A DNA stretch of 64,000 nucleotides. Source: DATJGR01 sp963787045 (GTDB lineage Bacteria > Pseudomonadota > Gammaproteobacteria > Pseudomonadales > Azotimanducaceae). Positions 9,280 to 17,352 of the stretch are shown in pieces. Under the pieces are notes generated by a model. It searched no databases, was not told where the DNA came from, and worked only from the letters and a program-made list of their open reading frames with translations. The translations under genes were made by a program, and so were the position numbers. The stretch's first letter is position 1; the number at the start of each line of letters is the position of its first letter. The stretch covers positions 108,430 through 172,429 of the forward strand of contig CAWBBR010000020.1 of assembly GCA_963787045.1 (NCBI GenBank), in the 5' to 3' direction.

Positions 9280-9753
9280 TCAGCGCCGCGCCCAGTCGCC
9301 GCGCACGAGTTCGATGAACGGCTTCCACATCTCGGTGGCCGAACGGGCCGCCTGGCTGCTCTCCTGAGAGATCACTTCGACCGTGCGCGAAAGTCCGTCG
9401 GCGATGTGCGTCGCCCGGCGATTCCAATGCTCGAATCCGAGCCGCGCGAAGTCGATCGGCGATCGCACCTGCAGCAGCGCTTTCAGCGTGTCGCGGTGGT
9501 CGGCCAGGAAGGTGCGCAATTGCTCGTTCTGGATCTCGCCGATCTTCGACAGCGCGGCGAGCAAACCGCTGACGTTTTCGATCGTCCCCTCGGTGGCGAT
9601 GAATTCGGCGGCGACCGCTTCCTGTTCCAGCGTTCGTACTTTGTCGTCGACGCCCTGCGTCGGTCCGGCCGCGTCTTTCACGAGCGCACGGACATCGCGC
9701 TCCAGCGCGGCGAGGTCTTCGTTCAGAGATTCGATCGACACGGTACGGCGCAC
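9280..9753 (-). CDS. Phasin-like protein
   Basis: A 157-residue, mostly helical protein without signal peptide or membrane segment. The C-terminal half (SPIDFARLGFEHWNRR, then VISQESSQAARSATEMWKPF) has the amphipathic pattern and wording of phasins, which coat polyhydroxyalkanoate granules. The N-terminal half (SLNEDLAALERDVRAL) is a probable coiled coil. The gene is convergent with the acyl-CoA ligase, only 2 bases between the stops, and divergent from the enoyl-CoA hydratase. No PHA synthase is in the window, so a granule role is inferred from family resemblance and lipid-related neighbours. Confidence 0.55.
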   Translation of the reverse strand: MRRTVSIESLNEDLAALERDVRALVKDAAGPTQGVDDKVRTLEQEAVAAEFIATEGTIENVSGLLAALSKIGEIQNEQLRTFLADHRDTLKALLQVRSPIDFARLGFEHWNRRATHIADGLSRTVEVISQESSQAARSATEMWKPFIELVRGDWARR

Positions 9754-9811
9754 TCCGATTTCGATGTTCGAGTCGCGAGTCTACAAGAGTCGATGGGTTG
9801 GATCATTGCGT

Positions 9812-9841
9812 GGAACTACGCGCAACGGAACTACGCGCAAC
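9812..9841 (+). repeat. Tandem 15-bp direct duplication
   Basis: GGAACTACGCGCAAC occurs twice head to tail (9812-9826, 9827-9841) in the divergent space between the phasin-like gene and the enoyl-CoA hydratase. It could be a recent slippage event or a repeated binding site. Confidence 0.8.
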
Positions 9842-9890
9842 CGCGCGGCATCTTCGGTAGGGTTGACCGTGTTGTCGATCGACGGGGGAA

Positions 9891-9910
9891 GGTGGTCATC
9901 CGTGACCACC
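9891..9910 (+). promoter_or_regulatory. Inverted repeat, candidate operator before enoyl-CoA hydratase
   Basis: GGTGGTCA-TCCG-TGACCACC is a perfect 8-bp inverted repeat with a 4-base centre. It lies 65 bases before the enoyl-CoA hydratase start and in the shared upstream region of the phasin-like gene. There is no T run after it, so an operator for a dimeric repressor fits better than a terminator. The regulator is unknown. Confidence 0.45.
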
Positions 9911-9974
9911 GTATGACGTCCATGTCACATCGAATGATAGTCACGAATTCAAGATTGTCGAATCGGAGGAAGCG

Positions 9975-10808
9975 ATGAGCGAAGGTCTTTATTCACCCAA
10001 GGTGAAGCCGGATGGGTCCTACGAAACACTGACGGTCGTCAAGGAAGGCGCGATCGATTGGCTCACGCTGAACCGACCCGCGGCGTTGAATGCGATGAGC
10101 CGCACCATGATGCTGGAGCTGCAACACTACTTCGGCGAGCTCTACACCGATCACTCGGTCAGAGTGGTGGTCATGACCGGCGCGGGTCGCGGCTTCTGTG
10201 CCGGTCTCGATCTGAAGGAAGACCGCGTCGACGGCGAATCGGGCGCCGTCGCCGGTTTGCGTGTGCAGCGACGCGTCAGCGAAATCGTGATGCGGATGCG
10301 CCGCGCGCCGCAGCCGATCATTGCGCTGGTCAATGGGCCGGCAAGCGGCGGCGGCTTCGCGCTGGTGTTGGCGTCCGACATCCGCATTGCGGCGCCGGCG
10401 GCGCGCATGAATGCGGCGTTCATCCGCATCGGACTCACGGCGTGCGACGTCGGCGTCTCGTACTTCCTGCCGCGCCTGGTCGGATCCGCGCTCGCGTCGG
10501 AATTGCTGCTGACGGGCCGCTTCATCGACGCCGAACGGGCGCACCGCGTCGGCCTGATCTCGCAGGTGGTGGCGCAAGACGAGTTGCTCGCGGCCGGCCG
10601 CACGATGGCGCACGAGATTCTAGGCAACTCGCCGGTGGGCGTTCGGCTGACGAAAGAGTGTCTGAACATGAGCGTCGACGCCGGCAGCCTGGAAGCCGTC
10701 ATCGCGATGGAAGACCGTCAGCAGATTCTCGTTGCGCAGACCGGCGACATGCGGGAGGGCGTGGGCGCGTTTCTCGAGAAGCGCAAGCCGGAGTATCGCG
10801 ACGCCTGA
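9975..10808 (+). CDS. Enoyl-CoA hydratase/isomerase family protein
   Basis: A 277-residue crotonase-fold enzyme. The two oxyanion-hole segments are visible as TGAGRGFCAGLDL (about residues 62-74) and NGPASGGGFALVLASDIR (about 118-135). It normally hydrates trans-2-enoyl-CoA in beta-oxidation, though the family also isomerises or cleaves acyl-CoA. GGAGGA lies 5 bases before the ATG. It stands alone on the plus strand behind an intergenic region with an inverted repeat, and the neighbouring acyl-CoA genes suggest a common pathway. The length is typical (260-280). Confidence 0.88.
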   Translation: MSEGLYSPKVKPDGSYETLTVVKEGAIDWLTLNRPAALNAMSRTMMLELQHYFGELYTDHSVRVVVMTGAGRGFCAGLDLKEDRVDGESGAVAGLRVQRRVSEIVMRMRRAPQPIIALVNGPASGGGFALVLASDIRIAAPAARMNAAFIRIGLTACDVGVSYFLPRLVGSALASELLLTGRFIDAERAHRVGLISQVVAQDELLAAGRTMAHEILGNSPVGVRLTKECLNMSVDAGSLEAVIAMEDRQQILVAQTGDMREGVGAFLEKRKPEYRDA

Positions 10809-10816
10809 CGAGAGCG

Positions 10817-11692
10817 TCAGGGGGCGGCGCCGGTGACCAGCGGCAGGTTCGGGTCGCGTACCCAATCGGACATGGAACCGTCGTACACCGCGACGTTGTC
10901 GTAGCCGATCAGCTTCAGTGCGAACGCATCGACGGTTGCCGATATGCCGCCGCCGCAATACGTGATGATGCGGTCGGCGGTTCGAACGCCCACACCGTCG
11001 ACCGCCGCCGCGATTTCGTCGGCGCTGCGGAACGATTGACCGTCGAGGATGGAACCGTAGTAGAGGTTCTTACTGCCCGGGATGTGTCCCGGCCGTCCGT
11101 AGTTGGTGTTCGATGTGCCGGCATAAACATCCGGCGACAGTGCGTTGATCGTGCACACGGCGCCGTCGCCGACCGCGGCCAGCACTTCCTCGCGGGTTGC
11201 CCACAAACCGGGCTGCGGCACTACGGTCATATCGCTCGTCGGATACGGCGTGGGGTTGTTGTCGATCGGAAGGCCGGCGGCGATCCAGCCGGTGTAGCCG
11301 CCGTCGAGCAGCGTCACGTTCTTGTGGCCGGCCCAGTGCAGCATCCACCACAAGCGCGTTGCCCACATGATGTGGGTGGTGCTGTACAGCACCACGAGAC
11401 TGTCGTCGGCGACCCCGTACTTGCGGAATTCGTCCTGCAGCTGCTGCGCGCCGGGCAACGTGAACGCGAGCGGACTCGCGGCGTCGGACATGCCTCGGGT
11501 GAGGTCGAGCAGGCCGGCCGTCGGAATGTGACCTTTCAGGTAGTTGTCGCGACCGCTCTCGACGCGATAGCGAGGCGGGTCGGGAAGCAGGTAGACGGTG
11601 GTGTCGAAGATGCGCAGGCGTTTATCGCGCCGTTCGATTCCGTCGATTACGTCTTCGGCGGACGTCAGGTATTCCGGGTGGCTGTAGTTCAT
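10817..11692 (-). CDS. Thiosulfate/3-mercaptopyruvate sulfurtransferase (tandem rhodanese)
   Basis: A 291-residue protein with two rhodanese domains. The N-terminal domain is the inactive one (VLYSTTHIMWATRLWW). The C-terminal one has the active loop YCGGGISATVDAF with the persulfide-forming cysteine. The family moves sulfane sulfur from thiosulfate or 3-mercaptopyruvate to cyanide or thiols. The CGGGIS loop is closer to thiosulfate-type enzymes, but specificity is uncertain. No signal peptide, so cytoplasmic. The stop is 8 bases from the convergent enoyl-CoA hydratase stop, and the YcaQ-like gene ends 24 bases upstream, so the two may be co-transcribed. Confidence 0.85.
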   Translation of the reverse strand: MNYSHPEYLTSAEDVIDGIERRDKRLRIFDTTVYLLPDPPRYRVESGRDNYLKGHIPTAGLLDLTRGMSDAASPLAFTLPGAQQLQDEFRKYGVADDSLVVLYSTTHIMWATRLWWMLHWAGHKNVTLLDGGYTGWIAAGLPIDNNPTPYPTSDMTVVPQPGLWATREEVLAAVGDGAVCTINALSPDVYAGTSNTNYGRPGHIPGSKNLYYGSILDGQSFRSADEIAAAVDGVGVRTADRIITYCGGGISATVDAFALKLIGYDNVAVYDGSMSDWVRDPNLPLVTGAAP

Positions 11693-11716
11693 CGAAACGC
11701 TCCGGTCGAGCGACGA

Positions 11717-12914
11717 TTAAACACCAGCCGAGAGCGCTTTGCGTACCTCGCCGCCCCAGCTTCGGGGTGAGACCTTGACGAGGTTCACCGAGTCGCAGCC
11801 GTTGAACGCGGCGAACTCGCGAGCGGTCTTCGCGAATTCCGCCGCGAACCGGTCGCGGTCGGGAATGTCGCGCTCGACGTGCAGGTGCAGCAGGTCGAGG
11901 CGACGGAGTCGGCGCTGTGCCTTGCAGTCGACGCGGCCGACGAAGCGGTCGCGGTACAGAATCGGCAGGCAGAAATAGCCGAACTGCCGTTTCGGCGCCG
12001 GCACGTAGCACTCGATCTGATAATCGAACTCGTGCAGCAGGACGTTGCGATCGCGCTGAATCACCGCATTGTCGAACGGCGACAGCAGCCGCACGCGCGC
12101 CGCCGTGCGCGGCGCCGCGCGGTCGAGTAGTTCGGGACGAGCATAGTAGTCGGTGTTGCCTTCCCTGATCCTGATCAGCCTGCCATCGCTGACGTCGGCG
12201 TCGAGGCGCGCCCGCAGCGCCGTGCGAATCGCGGTACCGCGGCGCAGGTACGTGACTTCCTTCGGAATCGCGAAGCCGTGCGCCCGCAGCGCGGTGTCGA
12301 GCAGATAGTCCGGCAAACTCGGCGATCGTCGGCGTGGAAGTATCGACGCCGGCAGGAAGCACGCGCTCCGGCAGGTCGTAAACCTTCTGGAAACCTTCGC
12401 GTCCTGCGGCCATCAGGTCACCTTGCATGAACAGCTGTTCGAGCGCCCGCTTCGCAGGTTTCCAGTCCCACCAGCCCTGCTTGGCGCCTTTCGGCGTCTC
12501 GAAATCGCGCGCAAGCAGCGGTCCTTCGGCGCGTATCCGATCGAGTACCGCGCGCATCAGCTTGCGGTCTTTAGCGAACCAGTGGTGCTCGCCGCTCCTC
12601 AGCGCGTGCATGCGCGGCAACGCATAGCGATAGTCGCGCATCGGCAGATAGGAAGCCGCGTGAAACCAGTACTCGAATGCCCGACCGCCTCTAACAAGCC
12701 GATCGAGGTGCGAGGAATCGTAGTTCGGCACGCGATTCCAGAACGTATGGTGGTGCGCTCGTGCAACGATGGAAATCGTATCGATCTGCACGTAGCCGAG
12801 CTGTTCGAGCGCGCGGTGTGTTGCTTCGATGCCTCTGCCGAACGGCTCGACGCGCGTCAGACCTTGCGCATCGAGTGCGATGCGCCGCAATGTGTTGCCG
12901 GTCGACGTAACCAT
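11717..12914 (-). CDS. Winged-helix (YcaQ-like DNA glycosylase family) protein, one-base frameshift
   Basis: Two frames join into one protein of about 398 residues. The first (from 12914) carries the family N-terminus RRIALDAQGL, LGYVQIDTISIVARAHHHTFWNR and later ETPKGAKQGWWDWKPAKRA. After TPTIAEF at about 12317 it shifts, and the second frame continues LPDYLLDTALRAHGF to the conserved C-terminus (LLSPFDNAVIQRDR, then YVPAPKRQFGYFCLP). One extra T in a T3 run explains the break. The family includes E. coli YcaQ, which unhooks interstrand DNA crosslinks. Its QLGYVQIDTISIV and SPFDN motifs are both present. It is divergent from the gamma-glutamyltransferase gene. Confidence 0.7.
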
Positions 12915-12953
12915 CCGTCAGAATCGCTGCCTTTCCAAGGATCGGGGATTCGC

Positions 12954-14654
12954 ATGTATAGCACAGCCCGTTTGCTGGTCGGGCTCGTCGTAGTCATCTC
13001 GTTGCACGGCGTCGCGTGGGCGGCGAGTCCCGAAGCGGTGCGCGGCCAGCATGGCATGGTTGCGTCGCGCTCCGCACTCGCGTCGCAGGTCGGCGCCGAC
13101 ATCATGCGCGACGGCGGCAATGCGATCGATGCCGCGGTTGCAACCGGATTCGCGCTGGCGGTGACGTATCCGGACGCCGGCAATCTCGGTGGCGGCGGAT
13201 TCATGGTGATCCGTCTCGCCGACGGCCGCGTCGTCACGAACGACCATCGCGAGCGTGCGCCGGGCGGAGCGCAACGCGACATGTATCTCGATGCATCCGG
13301 CAACGTCGTAGCGGGTCTTTCCACACAAACGCATCTCGCCGCCGGCGTGCCGGGCAGCGTCGCCGGCATGCTCGACGTGCTCGAGAAATACGGCACGCTG
13401 CCGCGCAAGACGATCATGGCGCCGGCAATTCGCCTGGCGAACGACGGTTTCGTGCTGAACGACGATCTCGCGCAACAGTTCGGCGAGACCGCGGGAGAAT
13501 TCGCAAAACACGCCGGCAGCGCGCGCGTGTTTCTGAAGAAGGACGGCAGCCCGTATCGACAGGGAGACCGATTCAAGCAGCCGGAACTCGGCAAGACGCT
13601 CGAGCTGATCGCTGCGAAGGGCAAGGATGGTTTCTACGCCGGCAAGACGGCGGAGCTGATCGTTGCCGAAATGCAGCGCGGCGGCGGACTGATCACCGCC
13701 AAGGATCTCGCCGACTACCGTTCGGTGTGGCGCGAACCGATCAAAGGTACCTACCGTGGTTACCAGATCTATTCGATGGCGCCGCCGTCGTCGGGTGGCG
13801 TGCTGCTCGTGCAGATGCTGAACATGCTGGAACCGTTCGACATCAAAGCATCCGGCTATGGGTCGGCGGCAACGATCCATCTCATGGTCGAAGCCGAGCG
13901 GCGCGCCTACGCCGACCGGGCCGAGTATCTCGGCGATCCCGACTTCTATCCGGTGCCGGTCGCGAAGCTGATCGACAAATCCTATGCGGTTCAGCGTTTC
14001 TCCGACTTCGACGCAACGCGCGCGACGCCGTCGGCCAGCATTGGCCCCGGGCTCCCGCACGAAAGTACGCAAACGACGCATTTCTCGGTGATGGACGCGG
14101 CGGGCAACGCCGTCGCGTGCACGACCACGCTGAATCTGTCGTTCGGTTCGAAGATCGTCGTCGAAGGCGCAGGATTTCTGCTGAACAACGAGATGGACGA
14201 CTTTTCGGCGCGCGCGAACACGCCGAACTCGTATGGGTTGATCGGGCGCGTGGCCAATTCGATCGAACCCGGCAAGCGCATGCTTTCGTCGATGACGCCG
14301 ACGATCGTCGTCGATTCCGAGGGACACACTCGGCTCGTCACCGGATCGCCCGGCGGCAGCACGATCATCACGACCGTGTTGCAGATCGTGGTCAACGTGA
14401 TCGACCACGGCATGGACGTTTCCGACGCGGTCGGTGTGGCGCGTTTCCATCATCAATGGATGCCGGATCGCGTCATCTACGAGCCGTGGGGAATCTCTCC
14501 GGACACGCTGAAGATCCTGCAGAGCCGCGGTCATTCTTTCGTGACGTTGCCGTGGGGCCGCGGCATCGGCGACGCCAATACGGTGATGCGTTCCGGCGAC
14601 GATCTGCTCGGCATGAGCGATCCGCGCAACCAGGGCGGCGCCGCGGGATACTGA
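12954..14654 (+). CDS. ggt: Gamma-glutamyltransferase
   Basis: A 566-residue periplasmic precursor with a signal peptide (first 23 residues, ending GVAWA). It hydrolyses or transfers the gamma-glutamyl group of glutathione. The catalytic Thr that becomes the new N-terminus after self-cleavage lies in STQTTHFSVMD. N-terminal GGNAIDAAVAT and GGGGFMVI and the late SPGGSTI region are standard. The large and small subunits would be about 350 and 190 residues. The ATG at 12954 is chosen because the signal peptide begins there. The frame stays open upstream to 12423 only as a shadow of the YcaQ-like gene. Tpm follows after 3 bases. Confidence 0.92.
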   Translation: MYSTARLLVGLVVVISLHGVAWAASPEAVRGQHGMVASRSALASQVGADIMRDGGNAIDAAVATGFALAVTYPDAGNLGGGGFMVIRLADGRVVTNDHRERAPGGAQRDMYLDASGNVVAGLSTQTHLAAGVPGSVAGMLDVLEKYGTLPRKTIMAPAIRLANDGFVLNDDLAQQFGETAGEFAKHAGSARVFLKKDGSPYRQGDRFKQPELGKTLELIAAKGKDGFYAGKTAELIVAEMQRGGGLITAKDLADYRSVWREPIKGTYRGYQIYSMAPPSSGGVLLVQMLNMLEPFDIKASGYGSAATIHLMVEAERRAYADRAEYLGDPDFYPVPVAKLIDKSYAVQRFSDFDATRATPSASIGPGLPHESTQTTHFSVMDAAGNAVACTTTLNLSFGSKIVVEGAGFLLNNEMDDFSARANTPNSYGLIGRVANSIEPGKRMLSSMTPTIVVDSEGHTRLVTGSPGGSTIITTVLQIVVNVIDHGMDVSDAVGVARFHHQWMPDRVIYEPWGISPDTLKILQSRGHSFVTLPWGRGIGDANTVMRSGDDLLGMSDPRNQGGAAGY

Positions 14655-14657
14655 GGC

Positions 14658-15317
14658 ATGGACAAAGAGTTCTGGCTCGAACGCTGGCGTACCAATCAAA
14701 TCGGCTTCCATCAGGCCGACTTCAACGCGCGCCTGAGCCGGCATTGGCCGGCGCTGGGCGTACGAAACGGCGCCAAGGTATTCGTGCCGTTGTGCGGCAA
14801 GAGTCGCGACATGCTGTGGCTCGCGCAACGAGGCCATCCGGTGCTGGGGATCGAGCTGTCGCAAACCGCGATCGAAGCGTTCTTCGCCGAAGCCGATGCG
14901 CCTTACCAACGCCGTCAGTTCGGATTGTTCGAAGCTTTCGAAGGTAACGGCGTCAGCATTCTCTGCGGGGATTTTTTCGGGCTGATGCCGTTCGACCTGG
15001 CCGACGTGGCCGGCGCATTCGACCGCGGTTCTCTGGTGGCGTTGCCGCAGGAGATGCGACGCCGGTATGCGGAACACCTGCTGACCATACTTCCACTCGG
15101 CGCGCAGATCCTGCTGCTGACGATCGAATACGATCAGCGCGGTGCGTCGGGTCCGCCGTTTGCCGTGCATCCCGACGAAGTGACCGCGTTGTTCGGCGCG
15201 CGCTGCGCCGTCGAACTGCTTGAACGTTCTCCGGCGGAGCAGATGCCGCCCCGGTTCCAGGCGCAAGGTATTCGAACGGCCGGGGAGAGCACGTACCGGA
15301 TCGTCAAGGAGCGCTGA
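14658..15317 (+). CDS. tpm: Thiopurine S-methyltransferase
   Basis: A 219-residue SAM-dependent methyltransferase. FWLERWRTNQIGFHQ at the N-terminus, VFVPLCGKSRDMLWLA (SAM-binding) and GAFDRGSLVALP are the hallmark segments of bacterial TPMT, which methylates thiopurines and, in bacteria, is linked to selenite/tellurite methylation. The length matches the family (about 215-220). It starts 3 bases after ggt and is followed by a hydrolase gene within 1 base, so the three genes probably form one transcript. Confidence 0.92.
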   Translation: MDKEFWLERWRTNQIGFHQADFNARLSRHWPALGVRNGAKVFVPLCGKSRDMLWLAQRGHPVLGIELSQTAIEAFFAEADAPYQRRQFGLFEAFEGNGVSILCGDFFGLMPFDLADVAGAFDRGSLVALPQEMRRRYAEHLLTILPLGAQILLLTIEYDQRGASGPPFAVHPDEVTALFGARCAVELLERSPAEQMPPRFQAQGIRTAGESTYRIVKER

Positions 15318-15318
15318 C

Positions 15319-16140
15319 ATGCCGATGGCCCGAGTCAACGGGATCTCGCTGTGCTACGAGAGCTACGGCGAGAGCGGTTCGCCAACGATCGTTCTGATCC
15401 GCGGCCTGGGTACGCAACTCATCGAATGGCCACACGCGTTGGTCGACGGGTTCGTGCACAACGGGCTGCGGGTCGTCGTGTTCGACAACCGCGACGCCGG
15501 GCTATCCAGCGAAATGCCCGAGGCGAATCCGGGGTATCGAGTTCAAGACATGGCTGCCGACGTCGTCGGCCTGATGGACCATCTACGCGTGGAGCGCGCG
15601 CACATCTTCGGCATATCGATGGGCGGCATGATCGCGCAGCACGTCGCGATCGATCATGCGGCGCGCGCGCGTTCGCTGATCTCGGTGATGTCGAGCACCA
15701 GCAATCCCGATCTCCCGCAACCGTCGCCGGAAATGCGCGCGCGGCTCGTCGAGAGCGCCGACTCCGATGAAGCGTTGATCGAACTGAACGCGAAGAACCG
15801 CGAGGTGTTCGGAAGCCCGGGCTATCCCGAGTCGCTCGACGTACGCCTTACCGCGGCGCGCCGCGCGCACACGCGCAGCTTTCGACCGGCCGGCGTTGCG
15901 CGGCAGATGCGAGCGGTGATCGCGGACGGCAGCCGCGTCGATCGATTGCGAGCGGTGAACGTACCTACGCTGGTGATCCACGGCGCCGACGATCCGCTGA
16001 TTCCGGTTGCGGCCGGGCGCGACACGGCGGCGGCGATCCCAGGAGCGCGCCTCGAGATCATCGAGGGCATGGGTCACAACATTCCGGAAGCGCTGGCACC
16101 GCGCATCGTCGAGATCGTGACGGAGTTCCTGCCGCGCTGA
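15319..16140 (+). CDS. Alpha/beta-fold hydrolase
   Basis: A 273-residue hydrolase. The nucleophile elbow is GISMGGM (about residue 100, Ser). The acid is probably the Asp in VIHGADDPLIP and the histidine is in EGMGHNIPE. The oxyanion region is IRGLGTQ. No signal peptide. The start ATG at 15319 follows the tpm stop by 1 base with AAGGAG about 8 bases upstream, showing translational coupling. The substrate is unknown; esterases and carbon-carbon bond hydrolases share this pattern. Confidence 0.85.
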   Translation: MPMARVNGISLCYESYGESGSPTIVLIRGLGTQLIEWPHALVDGFVHNGLRVVVFDNRDAGLSSEMPEANPGYRVQDMAADVVGLMDHLRVERAHIFGISMGGMIAQHVAIDHAARARSLISVMSSTSNPDLPQPSPEMRARLVESADSDEALIELNAKNREVFGSPGYPESLDVRLTAARRAHTRSFRPAGVARQMRAVIADGSRVDRLRAVNVPTLVIHGADDPLIPVAAGRDTAAAIPGARLEIIEGMGHNIPEALAPRIVEIVTEFLPR

Positions 16141-16149
16141 GCGGTTCGC

Positions 16150-16578
16150 TCAGAGACGCATCTTGCCGTAGTCGACGGCGAGCCATTGTTCCGGACGGAT
16201 GCGCACGATCACGCTCGCTTCGGGGTCGCCCGCGTCGGTGTACTGGTCGCCGAGCTTCTGGCCGAGGTAGCGGTGCGCCATCGGGCGTCCGTATTTCTCC
16301 CGGTCCGACGGCGCAATCGAAACGACGGGTCCTTCGATGCTGACGTATTTGTAAGGGGGCGTTTCGGTCTGCGCACACATACTGACGCGCACGCCTTGTT
16401 TCAGCAGCTTGCCCTTGCGTGACGTAGGCCCGGTGAGAAACCACAGGTCACCACCGGGTTTGTAGTCGTACCAGACCGGCACGGTCAGCGGTCCGTGCGA
16501 GGGGTCCGGAATCGCCAGAACGCCGACGTGCAGGTCGGCGAGAAACAGTTCCTTTTCCTGCTGGGTCATCTTGGTCAC
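16150..16578 (-). CDS. Pyridoxamine 5'-phosphate oxidase (PNPOx)-like flavin-binding protein
   Basis: A 142-residue split-barrel protein (LHVGVLAIPDP, VPVWYDYKPGGDLWFLT, RVSMCAQTE, VSIEGPVV) of the family that binds FMN or F420 or acts as a general-stress flavoprotein. The GTG at 16578 is taken as start because AAGGAG lies 8 bases before it; ATG at 16569 is the alternative. The frame extends to 16665 without a better start. It is convergent with the hydrolase gene (9 bases between stops) and divergent from hsp20. The reaction is unknown. Confidence 0.75.
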   Translation of the reverse strand: MTKMTQQEKELFLADLHVGVLAIPDPSHGPLTVPVWYDYKPGGDLWFLTGPTSRKGKLLKQGVRVSMCAQTETPPYKYVSIEGPVVSIAPSDREKYGRPMAHRYLGQKLGDQYTDAGDPEASVIVRIRPEQWLAVDYGKMRL

Positions 16579-16635
16579 AGAGCGGGCTCCTTCGATAAAA
16601 CGCTGCCGTTTGGGGATTGGAGTGGTTTTTTTCAA

Positions 16636-16667
16636 TCCCTTTGATTTCGTTGGCTGCTCCCCCATTG
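16636..16667 (+). promoter_or_regulatory. Sigma-32-like heat-shock promoter of hsp20
   Basis: TCCCTTTGAT, 13 bases, then CCCCCATTG matches the two halves of the heat-shock sigma-32 consensus (CCCTTGAA and CCCCATNT) with a permissible spacer, about 60 bases before the hsp20 start. The -35 half is imperfect (one extra T). Confidence 0.5.
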
Positions 16668-16728
16668 TTGTGTGCGTGCCGGGGTCATGGTGATCCCGAG
16701 TCAGACAAGATCGTGGAGGTCAGAGAAC

Positions 16729-17157
16729 ATGAGCATTGTACGTTGGAATCCGTCACGGGAACTCGATCAGTTGTTCAACCGCTTCGTGGATCAGGGCTTC
16801 AATGGTTGGGGCGAGAACATCGCAACCAGCGATTGGAATCCGTCGGTCGACATTCGCGAAACGGACGACGACTACCAGATCGATCTGGAAGTACCCGCAG
16901 TGCAGCCGTCGGACGTGAAGGTCACGTTCAAGGACGGCGTGCTCGCCGTCACCGGCGAACGCAAGTACGAAAAGGAAACGAAAGGGAAGGTGCATCGCGT
17001 CGAGCATCACTACGGTCGATTTACGCGTAGCTTCCGATTGCCGGAAAACGTCGATGAAGGCCGTATCGAAGCGAACGCGAAGGATGGCGTTCTGTATCTG
17101 AAAGTGCCGAAGCGGCCGGAAGTGCAGCCGCGGGCAATCGAAGTCAACGTCAAGTAA
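16729..17157 (+). CDS. Hsp20/alpha-crystallin small heat-shock protein
   Basis: A 142-residue small heat-shock chaperone. The N-terminal arm (SIVRWNPSRELDQLFNRF) is followed by the alpha-crystallin domain (WNPSVDIRETDDDYQI through DGVLYLKVPKRPE, residues about 37-135). The GRFTRSFRLPE strand and the C-terminal KRPEVQPRAIEV extension are typical. It holds unfolding proteins in the cytoplasm. The ATG at 16729 has GGAGGT 8 bases upstream. It is monocistronic: a sigma-32-like promoter precedes it and a strong terminator hairpin follows within 20 bases. Confidence 0.93.
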   Translation: MSIVRWNPSRELDQLFNRFVDQGFNGWGENIATSDWNPSVDIRETDDDYQIDLEVPAVQPSDVKVTFKDGVLAVTGERKYEKETKGKVHRVEHHYGRFTRSFRLPENVDEGRIEANAKDGVLYLKVPKRPEVQPRAIEVNVK

Positions 17158-17171
17158 GAACCGCTGCTCGT

Positions 17172-17207
17172 GCCCGGATCGTCGCTCGACGATCCGGGCG
17201 TCGTTTT
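17172..17207 (+). terminator. Rho-independent terminator after hsp20
   Basis: GCCCGGATCGTC pairs with GACGATCCGGGC around a 4-base loop (12 bp perfect stem, 17172-17199), followed by GTCGTTTT. It ends the hsp20 transcript and insulates acnA. Confidence 0.85.
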
Positions 17208-17352
17208 GCCCGCCGAAACTCATTCCCTGACGGCATGTGTTAGTTTTCGTGCTTTCGCTTTTCTTTCGTTTTCACGCCTTTAGAATGCGCAGCCTCGACA
17301 GGAAAATCTGAGGGGCGCTGCCCCTAATGCGACCGCAGGAGATAGAACGGCA

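Noticed and set aside
12918..15338. About 800-codon open frame antisense to ggt and tpm
   Set aside because: High GC leaves few stops; the plus-strand proteins are clear family members and the antisense product has no recognisable domain.
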